NCBI RefSeq assembly: GCF_015223195.1
Contig: NZ_JADFUA010000001.1
Location: 248,001 to 312,000 of the forward strand
DNA from: Chitinilyticum piscinae
GTDB lineage: Bacteria > Pseudomonadota > Gammaproteobacteria > Burkholderiales > Chitinibacteraceae
Direction of reading: 5' to 3'
DNA: 64,000 nucleotides
Part shown: one piece after another, positions 46,887 to 55,103 of the stretch
Numbering within the stretch: position 1 is the first letter of the stretch
Layout of the letters: each line of letters opens with the position of its first letter
The notes under the pieces: generated by a model
Seen by the model: the letters and a program-made list of their open reading frames with translations, nothing else
Told to the model about the DNA's origin: nothing
Databases searched by the model: none
Translations under genes and position numbers: made by a program

Positions 46887-47210
46887 TCAGGCGGCCTCGC
46901 ACTCCGGCAGGCAGGCGGAGCCAAACAGCGCTTCGCATTCGGACAAGGACAGCAGCTGCCCACAACGCTCCAGTGGCAGCCCCAGTGCCAAGCCCAGCCG
47001 TCTGGCCTGGGCCTCGACACGCGGGGCAAACACCTCCATGTCACGGGCCGCTGCAGCGTAATGCTCCCATTCCTCGCGGGTTGCGGCATCGGCAGCCTTG
47101 CTCCAGAACGCAGTGATTCCCGCGCGGCAGGCTTGCGCACTGGCAACACGGGCATTGTATTCGGCGACGCTGTAGAAGCCGGAAACGGTCAGGGGACGCT
47201 GCTGATTCAT
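46887..47210 (-). CDS. Hypothetical small soluble protein
   Basis: 107 residues, MNQQRPLTVSGFYSVAEYNA, with AGGAGG upstream of the ATG. Mostly alpha-helical, with three Cys residues in the last 30 residues (RCGQLLSLSECEALFGSACL). No family recognised. It is divergent from dadA and upstream of the thioredoxin-like gene on the same strand. Confidence 0.7.
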   Translation of the reverse strand: MNQQRPLTVSGFYSVAEYNARVASAQACRAGITAFWSKAADAATREEWEHYAAAARDMEVFAPRVEAQARRLGLALGLPLERCGQLLSLSECEALFGSACLPECEAA

Positions 47211-47337
47211 TGCTGATACCTCCTGCCGCTGTTTCGGCAATATCAGGTTTTTCTTTAATACAGGCGCCGCATCAGGGCGAACTACACTGGAAGCAGCGAG
47301 TGCCGGCATGGCGCCGCGTTTCCAGCTGGAGTCAAGC

Positions 47338-48582
47338 ATGCATGTGATCATCATCGGTGCCGGCGTGATCGGCATCAGCAGTGCCTGGTATCTGCGTGCC
47401 GCCGGTTGCCGGGTAACCGTCATCGACAGCCATCCCGAGGTGGCCATGGAGACCAGCTTCGCCAACGCCGGCCAGCTCTCGGCCGGCTACGCGGCCCCCT
47501 GGGCCGCCCCGGGCGTGCCATTGAAGGCCGCGCGCTGGCTGCTGCAGGAGCATGGGCCGCTGCGCATCCGTCCGGATGGCAGCCGCTTCCAGCTGGCCTG
47601 GCTGGCACGCCTAACCGCCAATTGCACCGAAGAAGCCTACCTGCGCAACCGGCGCGCCCTGCTGCCGCTGGCCGAATACAGCCTCGCCGAACTGGAGGCG
47701 CTGCAGCAGCAAACAGGTATCGCCTATGAAGGGCGTAGGCTGGGCACACTGCAGGTCTTCCGCAAGCCTCGCCAGCTCGATGCCGCCGAACGCGATGCGC
47801 GCCTTTTGGGCGAACTCGGCATTGCGCATCACCTGGTCGACGCCGGCAACATCGCCACGATCGAGCCTGCCCTGGCCCGCGCCCGCGTTCCGCTGCTGGG
47901 GGCGCTCCACCTGCCCGGCGACGGAACCGGTGACTGCCGCCTGTTCACCCAGCGACTCGCCGCACTGGCCGTGCAGCAGGGCATCACCTTGCGACTGGCA
48001 ACTACCCTTACGGGTATCCATGAGCAAAGCAGCCATATTGAAGGCGTTCAGCTGGATACCCATGAGCGGCTCGATTGCGATGCCCTGGTCATGGCGGCCG
48101 GCTGTGCCAGCCGGCCGCTGCTGCAATCGCTGGGTTTCGATCTGCCGGTGTATCCGGTCAAGGGCTATTCGCTGACCATGCCGCTGCGCGATACGGTGGC
48201 CGTACCCCGTTCAACCGTGATGGACGAAACCTACAAGATCGCGCTGACGCGCCTTGACACACGACTGCGCGTCGGGGGCATGGCCGAAGTCGCAGGCTGG
48301 GATCGCCAGCTCGACAGCCAGCGGCTGGCGACACTGCACAAGGTCGTCGACGAGCTCTTCCCCGACGCGGCGGAGCGTGGGCAGGCCAGTGCCTGGACCG
48401 GCCTGCGGCCGATGACGCCCAATGGTGTTCCGCTGATCGGGCCAACACAGCTCGACGGCCTGTGGCTCAATACCGGCCATGGCACACTGGGCTGGACGCT
48501 GGCCTGCGGCTCGGGCAAGTTACTCGCCGACCTCCTCTCGGGCAAGCCCCCGGCGCTGTCTGCGGCCCCCTACCGGCTCTGA
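47338..48582 (+). CDS. dadA: D-amino acid dehydrogenase
   Basis: 414 residues, FAD-binding DAO family, with N-terminal dinucleotide motif HVIIIGAGVIGISSAW and conserved FANAGQLSAGYAAPWAAPGV. C-terminal FAD contact NTGHGTLGWTLACGSG. It oxidises D-amino acids to keto acids, passing electrons to the respiratory chain. No alr/dadX follows. A pair of GGGTATCCA/TGGATACCC repeats spaced 50 bp lies inside (48012-48061). Confidence 0.9.
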   Translation: MHVIIIGAGVIGISSAWYLRAAGCRVTVIDSHPEVAMETSFANAGQLSAGYAAPWAAPGVPLKAARWLLQEHGPLRIRPDGSRFQLAWLARLTANCTEEAYLRNRRALLPLAEYSLAELEALQQQTGIAYEGRRLGTLQVFRKPRQLDAAERDARLLGELGIAHHLVDAGNIATIEPALARARVPLLGALHLPGDGTGDCRLFTQRLAALAVQQGITLRLATTLTGIHEQSSHIEGVQLDTHERLDCDALVMAAGCASRPLLQSLGFDLPVYPVKGYSLTMPLRDTVAVPRSTVMDETYKIALTRLDTRLRVGGMAEVAGWDRQLDSQRLATLHKVVDELFPDAAERGQASAWTGLRPMTPNGVPLIGPTQLDGLWLNTGHGTLGWTLACGSGKLLADLLSGKPPALSAAPYRL

Positions 48583-49478
48583 GCACTCACCCATGCCTGC
48601 ATCTGCGCCGCGCTGCGCTGCGCGGCGGCACTGACCCAGTGGCGGAATTCCTGCAGTTTGGCTGAGCCCTCCAGCCGTGGCGCCCATACCAGCCAGTAGC
48701 TGAGCGGGTGCGGCACCGCCAAACCGCCCACCGCCGCCAGCCGCCCGGCCAGCAGGTCGTCGAACACCAGCGACAGGCGCAGCAGCGCCACACCCTGCCC
48801 CTGCAGCACGGCCTGCTGCACCAGATTATTGTCATTGCAGGCGAGCCGGGGCTCGGGTCGCCAATCCGTCAGGTTCGCCTGCGCCGCCCAGCTGCTCCAC
48901 TTTTCCATCGTCCCCAAGAGGCGTGCCTGTGGCAGCTGCTGCGGCTGCGCCGGAAAATCAGGCAGATCGGGCCGGCCAACCACCACCAGCCAGTCCGGCA
49001 GCAGAAAGGCCGCCTGCAGATCCTCCCACTGGCCACTGCCCATTCGCAGCGCCAGATCAACCTGCCCATTGGCCAGATCATCAAAGCCGATTCCGGCGCG
49101 TACCTCAACCCGATATTGCGGGTGCTGTTGCTGGAATTCAGGCAGCCGCGGCATCAGCCAGTGCATGCCAAACGACGGCAGCGTAGCAAGTCGCAACTCG
49201 TTGGGGCGCGGGCGCGCCTGCAGCGCGCGGGTGGCCTCCCCCACCTCGCCCAGCGCCAACCGGATGCGCATCGCGTAATACCGGCCATCCTCCGTCGGCA
49301 CCAGCCGCCGACCCTGTCGCTCGAACAGCGCAATGCCCAGATAATCTTCCAGCGCGGCCAGCTGATGACTGATGGCACTGTGCGTGACCGACAGCGCATC
49401 GGCGGCCTTCACGACGCTACCTAGTCGGCAGACCGCCTCGAACGCGCGCAGCGCGGCAAGCGGTGGCAATGCATTCAT
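48570..49478 (-). CDS. LysR-family regulator (GcvA-like)
   Basis: 302 residues with N-terminal winged HTH (LPPLAALRAFEAVCRLGSVV, AAISHQL-type VTHSAISHQLAALEDYLG) and a C-terminal effector domain. The ATG at 49478 is chosen for AAGGA seven bases upstream. It overlaps the convergent dadA by 13 bp and is divergent from the DUF2917 gene, which it may regulate. Confidence 0.9.
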   Translation of the reverse strand: MNALPPLAALRAFEAVCRLGSVVKAADALSVTHSAISHQLAALEDYLGIALFERQGRRLVPTEDGRYYAMRIRLALGEVGEATRALQARPRPNELRLATLPSFGMHWLMPRLPEFQQQHPQYRVEVRAGIGFDDLANGQVDLALRMGSGQWEDLQAAFLLPDWLVVVGRPDLPDFPAQPQQLPQARLLGTMEKWSSWAAQANLTDWRPEPRLACNDNNLVQQAVLQGQGVALLRLSLVFDDLLAGRLAAVGGLAVPHPLSYWLVWAPRLEGSAKLQEFRHWVSAAAQRSAAQMQAWVSAQSR

Positions 49479-49571
49479 GTGAATTTCCTTCACAAAAGAC
49501 CGGAAAAAACGTCGCTTTTACGCGAGTGATTTGTCGATATAGTACACCTGTATGCCAGCGGAATCGCCATC

Positions 49572-49829
49572 ATGACTACCCCCTACCTGCGTCTGGATCT
49601 CCTGCCCCACGAGCTGCTGATCGCCGAGCTGCGCCAACCCGCCGCCCTGCTCTGCCAGTCCGGCACGGCCTGGATATCCAGCAGTGCCGTGCGTGCCGAT
49701 CTGGTGCTGGATGCCGGTGAACGCACCGAACTGGCCGCCGGCCAGCTACTGGTCGAAGGCCCCGCCACCCTGCAATTCAGTGGTGAGCCGCTGCAGTTGA
49801 TCCCCCGCATCCGGAGCCGCCATGCCTGA
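49572..49829 (+). CDS. DUF2917 protein
   Basis: 85 residues of the DUF2917 family (ALLCQSGTAWISSSAVRADL, LAAGQLLVEGPATLQF). These are small cupin-like proteins of unknown function, usually beside a LysR gene. It overlaps the next gene by 8 bp, so both form a small operon divergent from LysR. Confidence 0.8.
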   Translation: MTTPYLRLDLLPHELLIAELRQPAALLCQSGTAWISSSAVRADLVLDAGERTELAAGQLLVEGPATLQFSGEPLQLIPRIRSRHA

Positions 49830-50316
49830 ACAAAGCCCCCTTTCTTTCAACCCAGACTGGCAACTGGCCCAGATCAACGTAGGCCATGCGCTAGCTCCGC
49901 TGGACGACCCGCGCATGGCCGGCTTCACCGGCGAACTGGACGCACTGAATGCGCTCGCCGAACGCAGCCCCGGTTTCATCTGGCGGCTGCAAGATGACAG
50001 CGGGAATGCCACATCCATCCTGGCCGGTAGCGATCCGCTGTTGCTGGTCAACATGTCGGTGTGGCAATCGGTCGACAGCCTGGAAGGCTACGTCTATAGC
50101 GGCCCGCACCTCGCCAGCCTGAAACAGCGCCGCCAGTGGTTCCGCAAAGCCGAATGGCCTTCCCTGGCGTTGTGGTGGATCCCCGCCGGCCATACCCCCA
50201 GCGTCAGCGAGGGAATGTCGAAACTGGAACTCCTGCGCCAGCAAGGCCCGAATCCACAAGCCTTCAGCTTTGCCAGCCGCTGGCCGGAACCGGAATCCGC
50301 CACCAGCACGCCTTAA
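49822..50316 (+). CDS. DUF3291 protein
   Basis: 164 residues with the DUF3291 pattern: LAQINVGHALAPLDDPRMAG at the start, LVNMSVWQSVDSLEGYVYSG in the middle, and LALWWIPAGHTPSVSEGMSK. Related to dimeric alpha/beta-barrel (monooxygenase-like) proteins; function unknown. It is the last gene of the small operon with DUF2917. Confidence 0.85.
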   Translation: MPEQSPLSFNPDWQLAQINVGHALAPLDDPRMAGFTGELDALNALAERSPGFIWRLQDDSGNATSILAGSDPLLLVNMSVWQSVDSLEGYVYSGPHLASLKQRRQWFRKAEWPSLALWWIPAGHTPSVSEGMSKLELLRQQGPNPQAFSFASRWPEPESATSTP

Positions 50317-50794
50317 TACCCGCAAGGGTACGCCCGCGTGAGCCATATTTATCAATAACCACAACCCCATACATAAAAGACAGTAGCGCATTCCCTCAAT
50401 AGCAGAGTCGTTCTGGCGGGTTGAATCACCCCTGTGAATCATCAGTTTTGCCTCACGGAACAGACTGGGTTATCGTACGAAGCAGTACTTTATTTGCCGA
50501 GACTGTTTGCACTGCGACAGCTTTCTCGAGGAGGAGGCACAGTCAGCTTTAAATTTAAATCAGAAATACTGAACACAGCTCAGGGCTTTTGCGGCGAATG
50601 GCGATGCCGTATTAGCGGGCTGTTGAAAAAGCCGGTTTCTTCATCAACACAAACACTAGGCAAAGCTAGTCACAAACCGGCTTCTTTTGCATCAGCAACA
50701 AATACGTTTGTTTTACACACATTTTTCCCGGCTTCGCCGAGAAAAACAGGGAACAGGTGGTTTTCCTACGGCCTGTAGGGCTGGATTCCGTTGA
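50317..50794. other. Lower-GC intergenic region with hairpins, no gene
   Basis: About 480 bp without a convincing gene. A hairpin TACCC-gcaa-GGGTA follows the DUF3291 stop (50317-50330). A nested structure pairs AAGCCGGTTT (50629-50638) with AAACCGGCTT (50674-50683) around an inner ACTAG/CTAGT stem and is followed by TTCTTTT. A further palindrome lies at 50722-50746 (TTTTTCcCGGC-ttc-GCCGaGAAAAA). A 114-codon frame at 50434-50778 has no recognised family and runs through the hairpins. It could hold a small RNA or a decayed mobile element. Confidence 0.45.
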
Positions 50795-51238
50795 ATGGTT
50801 GGGGATGGGGCGGTGACAACAAGCGACGACAAGGTTCTTGAATACCGGCTCAATTCCGACCTGGCGGCCATTGCCGGACTGGCAGAGGCGGTGACAGCCT
50901 TTCTTGCGCAAACACCGCGCATTGCAATGCAGGTCAACCTCTGCCTGGACGAGCTGCTAACAAATACCATCCTCCACGGTTTCGCCGGCGCAAGCGGTCA
51001 TGAAATTGCGGTTTCGCTGAAACTGGCCGGTGATTGGCTGGAGATCGTCATTAGCGATGACGCACCGGCGTTCGATCCCTTTACCGAAGTGGCTCCGCCG
51101 GATCTGGACGCGGAACTGGACGATCGCATCCCTGGTGGTCTGGGGGTGCATTTTGTGCGCAGCTTGATGGATGACTATCGCCTTGTACGCGAGGATGGGC
51201 GAAATCGCATCTTGCTGCGCAAAAACCTGCCCGTTTGA
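50795..51238 (+). CDS. RsbW-like anti-sigma factor kinase
   Basis: About 147 residues, HATPase fold of serine kinases of the RsbW/SpoIIAB type. N-box LCLDELLTNTILHGF, an ISDDAPAFDP ATP-lid region and GGLGVHFVRSLMD. In partner switching such kinases bind a sigma factor or other target and phosphorylate a STAS antagonist. First gene of a four-gene operon. Start may be ATG 50795 or GTG 50813. No sigma factor gene is nearby, so the target is unknown. Confidence 0.88.
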   Translation: MVGDGAVTTSDDKVLEYRLNSDLAAIAGLAEAVTAFLAQTPRIAMQVNLCLDELLTNTILHGFAGASGHEIAVSLKLAGDWLEIVISDDAPAFDPFTEVAPPDLDAELDDRIPGGLGVHFVRSLMDDYRLVREDGRNRILLRKNLPV

Positions 51239-51305
51239 ATGCAACAGAACAATTCAAGGGTTCGCGCTGATCGCGCTGGCCTAGTCGATGGAGACAAGGA
51301 ACATC

Positions 51306-51650
51306 ATGGCAATTAGCACCACGCTCGAAACCCTGGCGGATACATCCCTGTTGCGGGCGAGTGGCCGGCTGGACGGCAGCACCTCGCCCCAACTGGAAAA
51401 AAATCTCCTGCCCTTGCTGGCAGAGCCGGGCAGCAAGGTACTGCTGGATCTGGCTGAGCTCGATTATGTGTCAAGCGCCGGCCTGCGCATCATCCTGATG
51501 GCGGCCAAGCGCGCCAAACAGGCTGGCGGGCGCTTCGTGCTGTGTGGCTTGCAACCCCAGGTGAGCGAGGTGTTCGAGATGAGCGGCTTTACCCGCATTC
51601 TGGAACTGGCTGCCTCCGTGGATGAAGGTCGCGGGCGACTCGCGGGCTGA
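51306..51650 (+). CDS. STAS-domain anti-sigma factor antagonist
   Basis: 114 residues, STAS fold (RsbV/SpoIIAA type), with the phosphorylatable serine in LDYVSSAGLRIILMAAK. The ATG at 51306 has AAGGA upstream. It should be phosphorylated by the upstream kinase and dephosphorylated by the SpoIIE phosphatase that follows 14 bp later. Confidence 0.9.
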   Translation: MAISTTLETLADTSLLRASGRLDGSTSPQLEKNLLPLLAEPGSKVLLDLAELDYVSSAGLRIILMAAKRAKQAGGRFVLCGLQPQVSEVFEMSGFTRILELAASVDEGRGRLAG

Positions 51651-51664
51651 GCGGAGCAACGCAA

Positions 51665-53683
51665 GTGCGCCTTGCCATCCATTCGCTGAAAGCCCGGATT
51701 TTTCTGGCGCTGGCAGCCATTCTCGGCCTGGTGGCCTGCGTGGTCATGGCTCATTCACTGCTGGCCGTGCGCGAATCGGCGATTGTCGCCGAGCAGCGCT
51801 CGGTGCAGAACGTGCTGCGCATGGCCGAGCTGGCGATCCGCAGCGAGTACCACACCCTGCTGGCCGGGAAGGTCGCGCTGGTGCAGGAACGCAAGGCACG
51901 GTTTCGCGAGTTCGACCGGGTCATCTTGCAAACGCTGGCGCACTATCAGAACCTTGCCACGCAAGGCCAGCTCAGCGAACAGGAAGCACGAACACAAGCA
52001 CTGGCCTGGCTGCAGAAAATCCGGCCAGTGGGTGGCGAATACCTGCTGGTTTTCGACCGCGATGGCGTGGCGCTGGTCTATCCCGAACCTGCACTGCTGG
52101 GTACGCAATTGTCGGGTTACACCGACTTCAAGGGGCGCAGCGTGGTCGCCGCCGCGTGGGACGAAGCGGATCGCTATGGCGAGACGGTGCTGATTTACGA
52201 CTGGAAGGCGGTCGGTTCGAACCGGCTGGTGCAGCGCTACGGACATTTTCTGCCCTTCCGGCCATGGAACTGGATGGTGGCCTCGGTAGGGCGTGTCGAC
52301 GAGGTGCAAGGAGAGGCCGATGCCCGTCTGGCGCAATTCCGAACTGAACTGGCACGCAGCCTCGGCCAGGTTGAAGTGAGCGGTAATGGCGCGGTAGTTA
52401 TCTTCGACGGGCAAGGTCAGTGGGTAGTACCTCCTGCTGCGGCCAATGACGACATTGACCCCCGCGCGAAGACCGCCCTGCGCGCGGCGGCGGGCAATCG
52501 GGATGCGGTGCATTTCCAGGGTCGCGACGGACGAGTCATGCAGGGCTGGGCGACCTATGTGCGGGCACTGGACTGGTACGTGGCCGTGGCCGCACCGGAA
52601 GCGGCTCTGACTGCACCGGCACGCAATCTGGTCACCCGCCAGGCACTGGTATTTGCCGGTGGTCTCCTGCTCGGCTTGCTGCTGGCCTGGGCGGTCGCCA
52701 GCGGCATCGCCCGGCCGCTGGTGCGGCTTGGACAATATGCCAAGGGGCTGGCAGGCGCTGACTTTTCCGCAGCACCAGTGCAAAGTATGCCGGCTGATCT
52801 GGCTGACGGCCGCCAGGATGAAATCGGTGCGCTGGCACGCTCTTTTGCCAGCATGGAAACCGCGCTGTACCGCAATGTCCGTTCACTGGTCGAAATCACC
52901 GGCGAGCGCGAACGCATCGAAGGCGAGCTCGGCGTGGCACGCGATATCCAGCTTGGCCTGCTGCCCAAGATGTTTCCGGCTTTTCCGGAACGCCCGGAAA
53001 TCGATCTGCATGCCACACTGGTGTCGGCGCGTGAGATCGGCGGCGATCTCTACGATTTTTTCCTGACGGGCGACACACTCAATTTCACCATCGGCGACGT
53101 CGCTGGCAAAGGCGTACCGGCGGCACTGTTCATGGCGATCACCAAAACGCTGATGAAAGCAGCAGGCGAAAGCTGCACGACCCCCGGCGCAGCGGTCTGT
53201 CAGGTCAACGACCATCTGGCACGCGACAATCCCAACCTGATGTTCGTCACGGCGTTCAATGGCGTACTGGATTTGCATACCGGCGAGCTGCAATTTGCCA
53301 ATGCCGGCCACAACCCACCGCTGATCCTGAGAGCCGATGGCCGCTGCGAGATTTTGCGCAACATCAGCGGTCCCGCCCTGGGTGCATTTGAAGACATGGA
53401 GTACGCCAGCTTTACGGAATATCTGCAGCCGGGCGACTGGCTTTTGCTGTATACCGATGGCGTTACCGAGGCAATGGATGCTGCCGGGCAGTTGTATGGA
53501 GAAACACGGCTCGCGCAATTGATGGCGGCGTGCGACACCCGAGGAAATGCCGAACAACGGGTCAATACGCTGATGGCGGATCTGGCGACGCATGTCGGCG
53601 CGGCAGACCAGTCCGATGACATCACGGTGCTGGCAATTCGCTACCTGGGTGCGGCAACACATACCGATAAGGAAGAAACGTGA
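51665..53683 (+). CDS. Cache-HAMP-SpoIIE phosphatase (RsbU-like)
   Basis: 672 residues from GTG 51665. TM1 (about 10-32), a periplasmic Cache-type sensor (about 35-310, with GGEYLLVFDRDGVALVYPEP and YDWKAVGSNRLVQ), TM2 (about 325-345), HAMP (345-400), and a PP2C/SpoIIE domain (about 430-660) with ARDIQLGLLPKMFP, GGDLYDFF, GDVAGKGVPAALFMA, NAGHNPPLIL and DDITVLAIRY. It should dephosphorylate the STAS protein when the periplasmic ligand is bound. Its stop overlaps the next gene start (GTGA). Confidence 0.92.
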   Translation: MRLAIHSLKARIFLALAAILGLVACVVMAHSLLAVRESAIVAEQRSVQNVLRMAELAIRSEYHTLLAGKVALVQERKARFREFDRVILQTLAHYQNLATQGQLSEQEARTQALAWLQKIRPVGGEYLLVFDRDGVALVYPEPALLGTQLSGYTDFKGRSVVAAAWDEADRYGETVLIYDWKAVGSNRLVQRYGHFLPFRPWNWMVASVGRVDEVQGEADARLAQFRTELARSLGQVEVSGNGAVVIFDGQGQWVVPPAAANDDIDPRAKTALRAAAGNRDAVHFQGRDGRVMQGWATYVRALDWYVAVAAPEAALTAPARNLVTRQALVFAGGLLLGLLLAWAVASGIARPLVRLGQYAKGLAGADFSAAPVQSMPADLADGRQDEIGALARSFASMETALYRNVRSLVEITGERERIEGELGVARDIQLGLLPKMFPAFPERPEIDLHATLVSAREIGGDLYDFFLTGDTLNFTIGDVAGKGVPAALFMAITKTLMKAAGESCTTPGAAVCQVNDHLARDNPNLMFVTAFNGVLDLHTGELQFANAGHNPPLILRADGRCEILRNISGPALGAFEDMEYASFTEYLQPGDWLLLYTDGVTEAMDAAGQLYGETRLAQLMAACDTRGNAEQRVNTLMADLATHVGAADQSDDITVLAIRYLGAATHTDKEET

Positions 53684-54951
53684 AACTCTGGAGCTTGATG
53701 CTGGCTCTGTTGCTGTGCGCCTGTTCGCCTTCCACCAGCAAGCCGGATGCGGCCAGCACGCCTGCCGTCATGATCGGGGCACTAAGCACCGCCAGCCAGA
53801 CGGCGGCGAGCACGCCACAGCCACAGGCTCTGTCCGATACGGCGCAGCAAACAGCCAATCGCTGGCCACTCACGCCGCGCCTGAAACCCGATGGCAGCAA
53901 GTGGCGCATCGCCTATTACGAGGGTGGGCAGTACCGCGATTATGAAGTCATCCTCAAGGCCACCGTGCGTGGGCTGATGGCGCTGGGCTGGCTGCGCGAC
54001 ATGCCTCTGCCTGCCGAAAACAACCCGCAGGCGGGTGGTTTCTGGCGCTGGCTAGCCGCCAATGCGCGCAGCGATTATCTCGAATTTTTGCCGGATGGCT
54101 ACCATGCCGCCGGCGATTTCGACCCCAAGTTGCGCCCGGTGGTAGCAGCCAGCCTGCGCACACGCCTGCAGGAGCGGCGCGATATTGACCTGATCATCGC
54201 CATGGGTACCTGGGCCGGACAAGATCTGGCCAAGCCCGGCATCGCCACCCCGGTAGTCGTCATGTCCACCAGCAATCCGGTCGCCAGCGGCATTGTTCGC
54301 AGCGACAACGATTCCGGCCTTGATCACCTGCACGCCAAAACCGAGCCGGGGCGCTATGGTCGCCAGTTGACGCTGTTTCACGACATTTTCCGCTTCAAGA
54401 AGCTGGGAATTGTTTATGAAGACAGCATGGAAGGACGCAGTTTTGCCGCCGTGGACGAAATCGCGGCGATTGCCAACAAGCGTGGGTTTACGGTGCAGAC
54501 CTGCCATGCCCCCTTCAATGGCGTCAGCCAGCAGGAGGCCGAGGCGCGCGTCACGGCCTGCTACCGCGAAATCGCGCGCGTAGCCGATGCGGTCTACCTT
54601 ACCGTCCACCGTGGCATTACCCCGCAAACTCTGCCAGCGGTACTTGAACCCCTGACTGCGCAAGGCTTGCCGACCTTTTCAATGCTGGGCGAACAGGAAG
54701 TCCGCCAGGGGGCGCTGATGAGCATTGCCCAGCTCGATTACCTGTATGTCGGACGCTTTCACGCCGAAACCATCGCGCGCATTTTCAACGGCGCCCGTCC
54801 GCGCCAGCTGCCGCAAGTCTGGCAGGCACCGGCGAAGATCGCACTGAATCTGGAAACAGCCGAACGCATCGGCTACAACCCGCCAGTTGACATTCTGATG
54901 GCCAGCGATGAAATCTACGCCCGCATCAGCCCGCCCCCCTCACCACGCTGA
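53680..54951 (+). CDS. Periplasmic-binding-like lipoprotein of the partner-switching operon
   Basis: 423 residues; lipoprotein signal MKLWSLMLALLLCACS (GTG start at 53680). The mature part has an ABC-sugar/ABC-substrate-binding-like fold: KWRIAYYEGGQYRDYEVILK, DIDLIIAMGTWAGQDLAKPG, VVMSTSNPVASGI. The family is like the PF04392-type ABC substrate-binding proteins. No permease is next to it, so it may act as a ligand-binding partner of the Cache phosphatase. Confidence 0.8.
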   Translation: MKLWSLMLALLLCACSPSTSKPDAASTPAVMIGALSTASQTAASTPQPQALSDTAQQTANRWPLTPRLKPDGSKWRIAYYEGGQYRDYEVILKATVRGLMALGWLRDMPLPAENNPQAGGFWRWLAANARSDYLEFLPDGYHAAGDFDPKLRPVVAASLRTRLQERRDIDLIIAMGTWAGQDLAKPGIATPVVVMSTSNPVASGIVRSDNDSGLDHLHAKTEPGRYGRQLTLFHDIFRFKKLGIVYEDSMEGRSFAAVDEIAAIANKRGFTVQTCHAPFNGVSQQEAEARVTACYREIARVADAVYLTVHRGITPQTLPAVLEPLTAQGLPTFSMLGEQEVRQGALMSIAQLDYLYVGRFHAETIARIFNGARPRQLPQVWQAPAKIALNLETAERIGYNPPVDILMASDEIYARISPPPSPR

Positions 54952-55011
54952 TTGCTGGCTGGCACACGCCTGTTTCATGCGGAAAAGACGCGGAAATCTC
55001 GATACCCGGCC

Positions 55012-55060
55012 ATCTATACTGCTGCAGGCTTTTTAATTAAAAGGCCTCAGCCACATACCC
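55012..55060. repeat. Degenerate 49-bp hairpin element (copy of A/G type)
   Basis: The right arm ATACCC (55055-55060) is exact; the left arm keeps only TAT (ATCTAT, 55012-55017). Inner hairpin GGCTTTTTAATTAAAAGGCC lies at the same central position as in copies A and G. It lies between two convergent operons. Confidence 0.45.
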
Positions 55061-55103
55061 ATTGATCACGTTACACCTTTTCGTCGCAGGGTTGTGCCTG
55101 TCT

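Noticed and set aside
48012-48061. GGGTATCCA / TGGATACCC inverted repeat inside dadA as another copy of the 49-bp motif
   Set aside because: Arms are perfect and even longer, but the overall span is 50 bp, not 49. All other sites have exactly 49, so I do not count it.
50434-50778. 114-codon frame before the RsbW-like gene
   Set aside because: Runs through two hairpins, has no ribosome site, and its sequence resembles no family.
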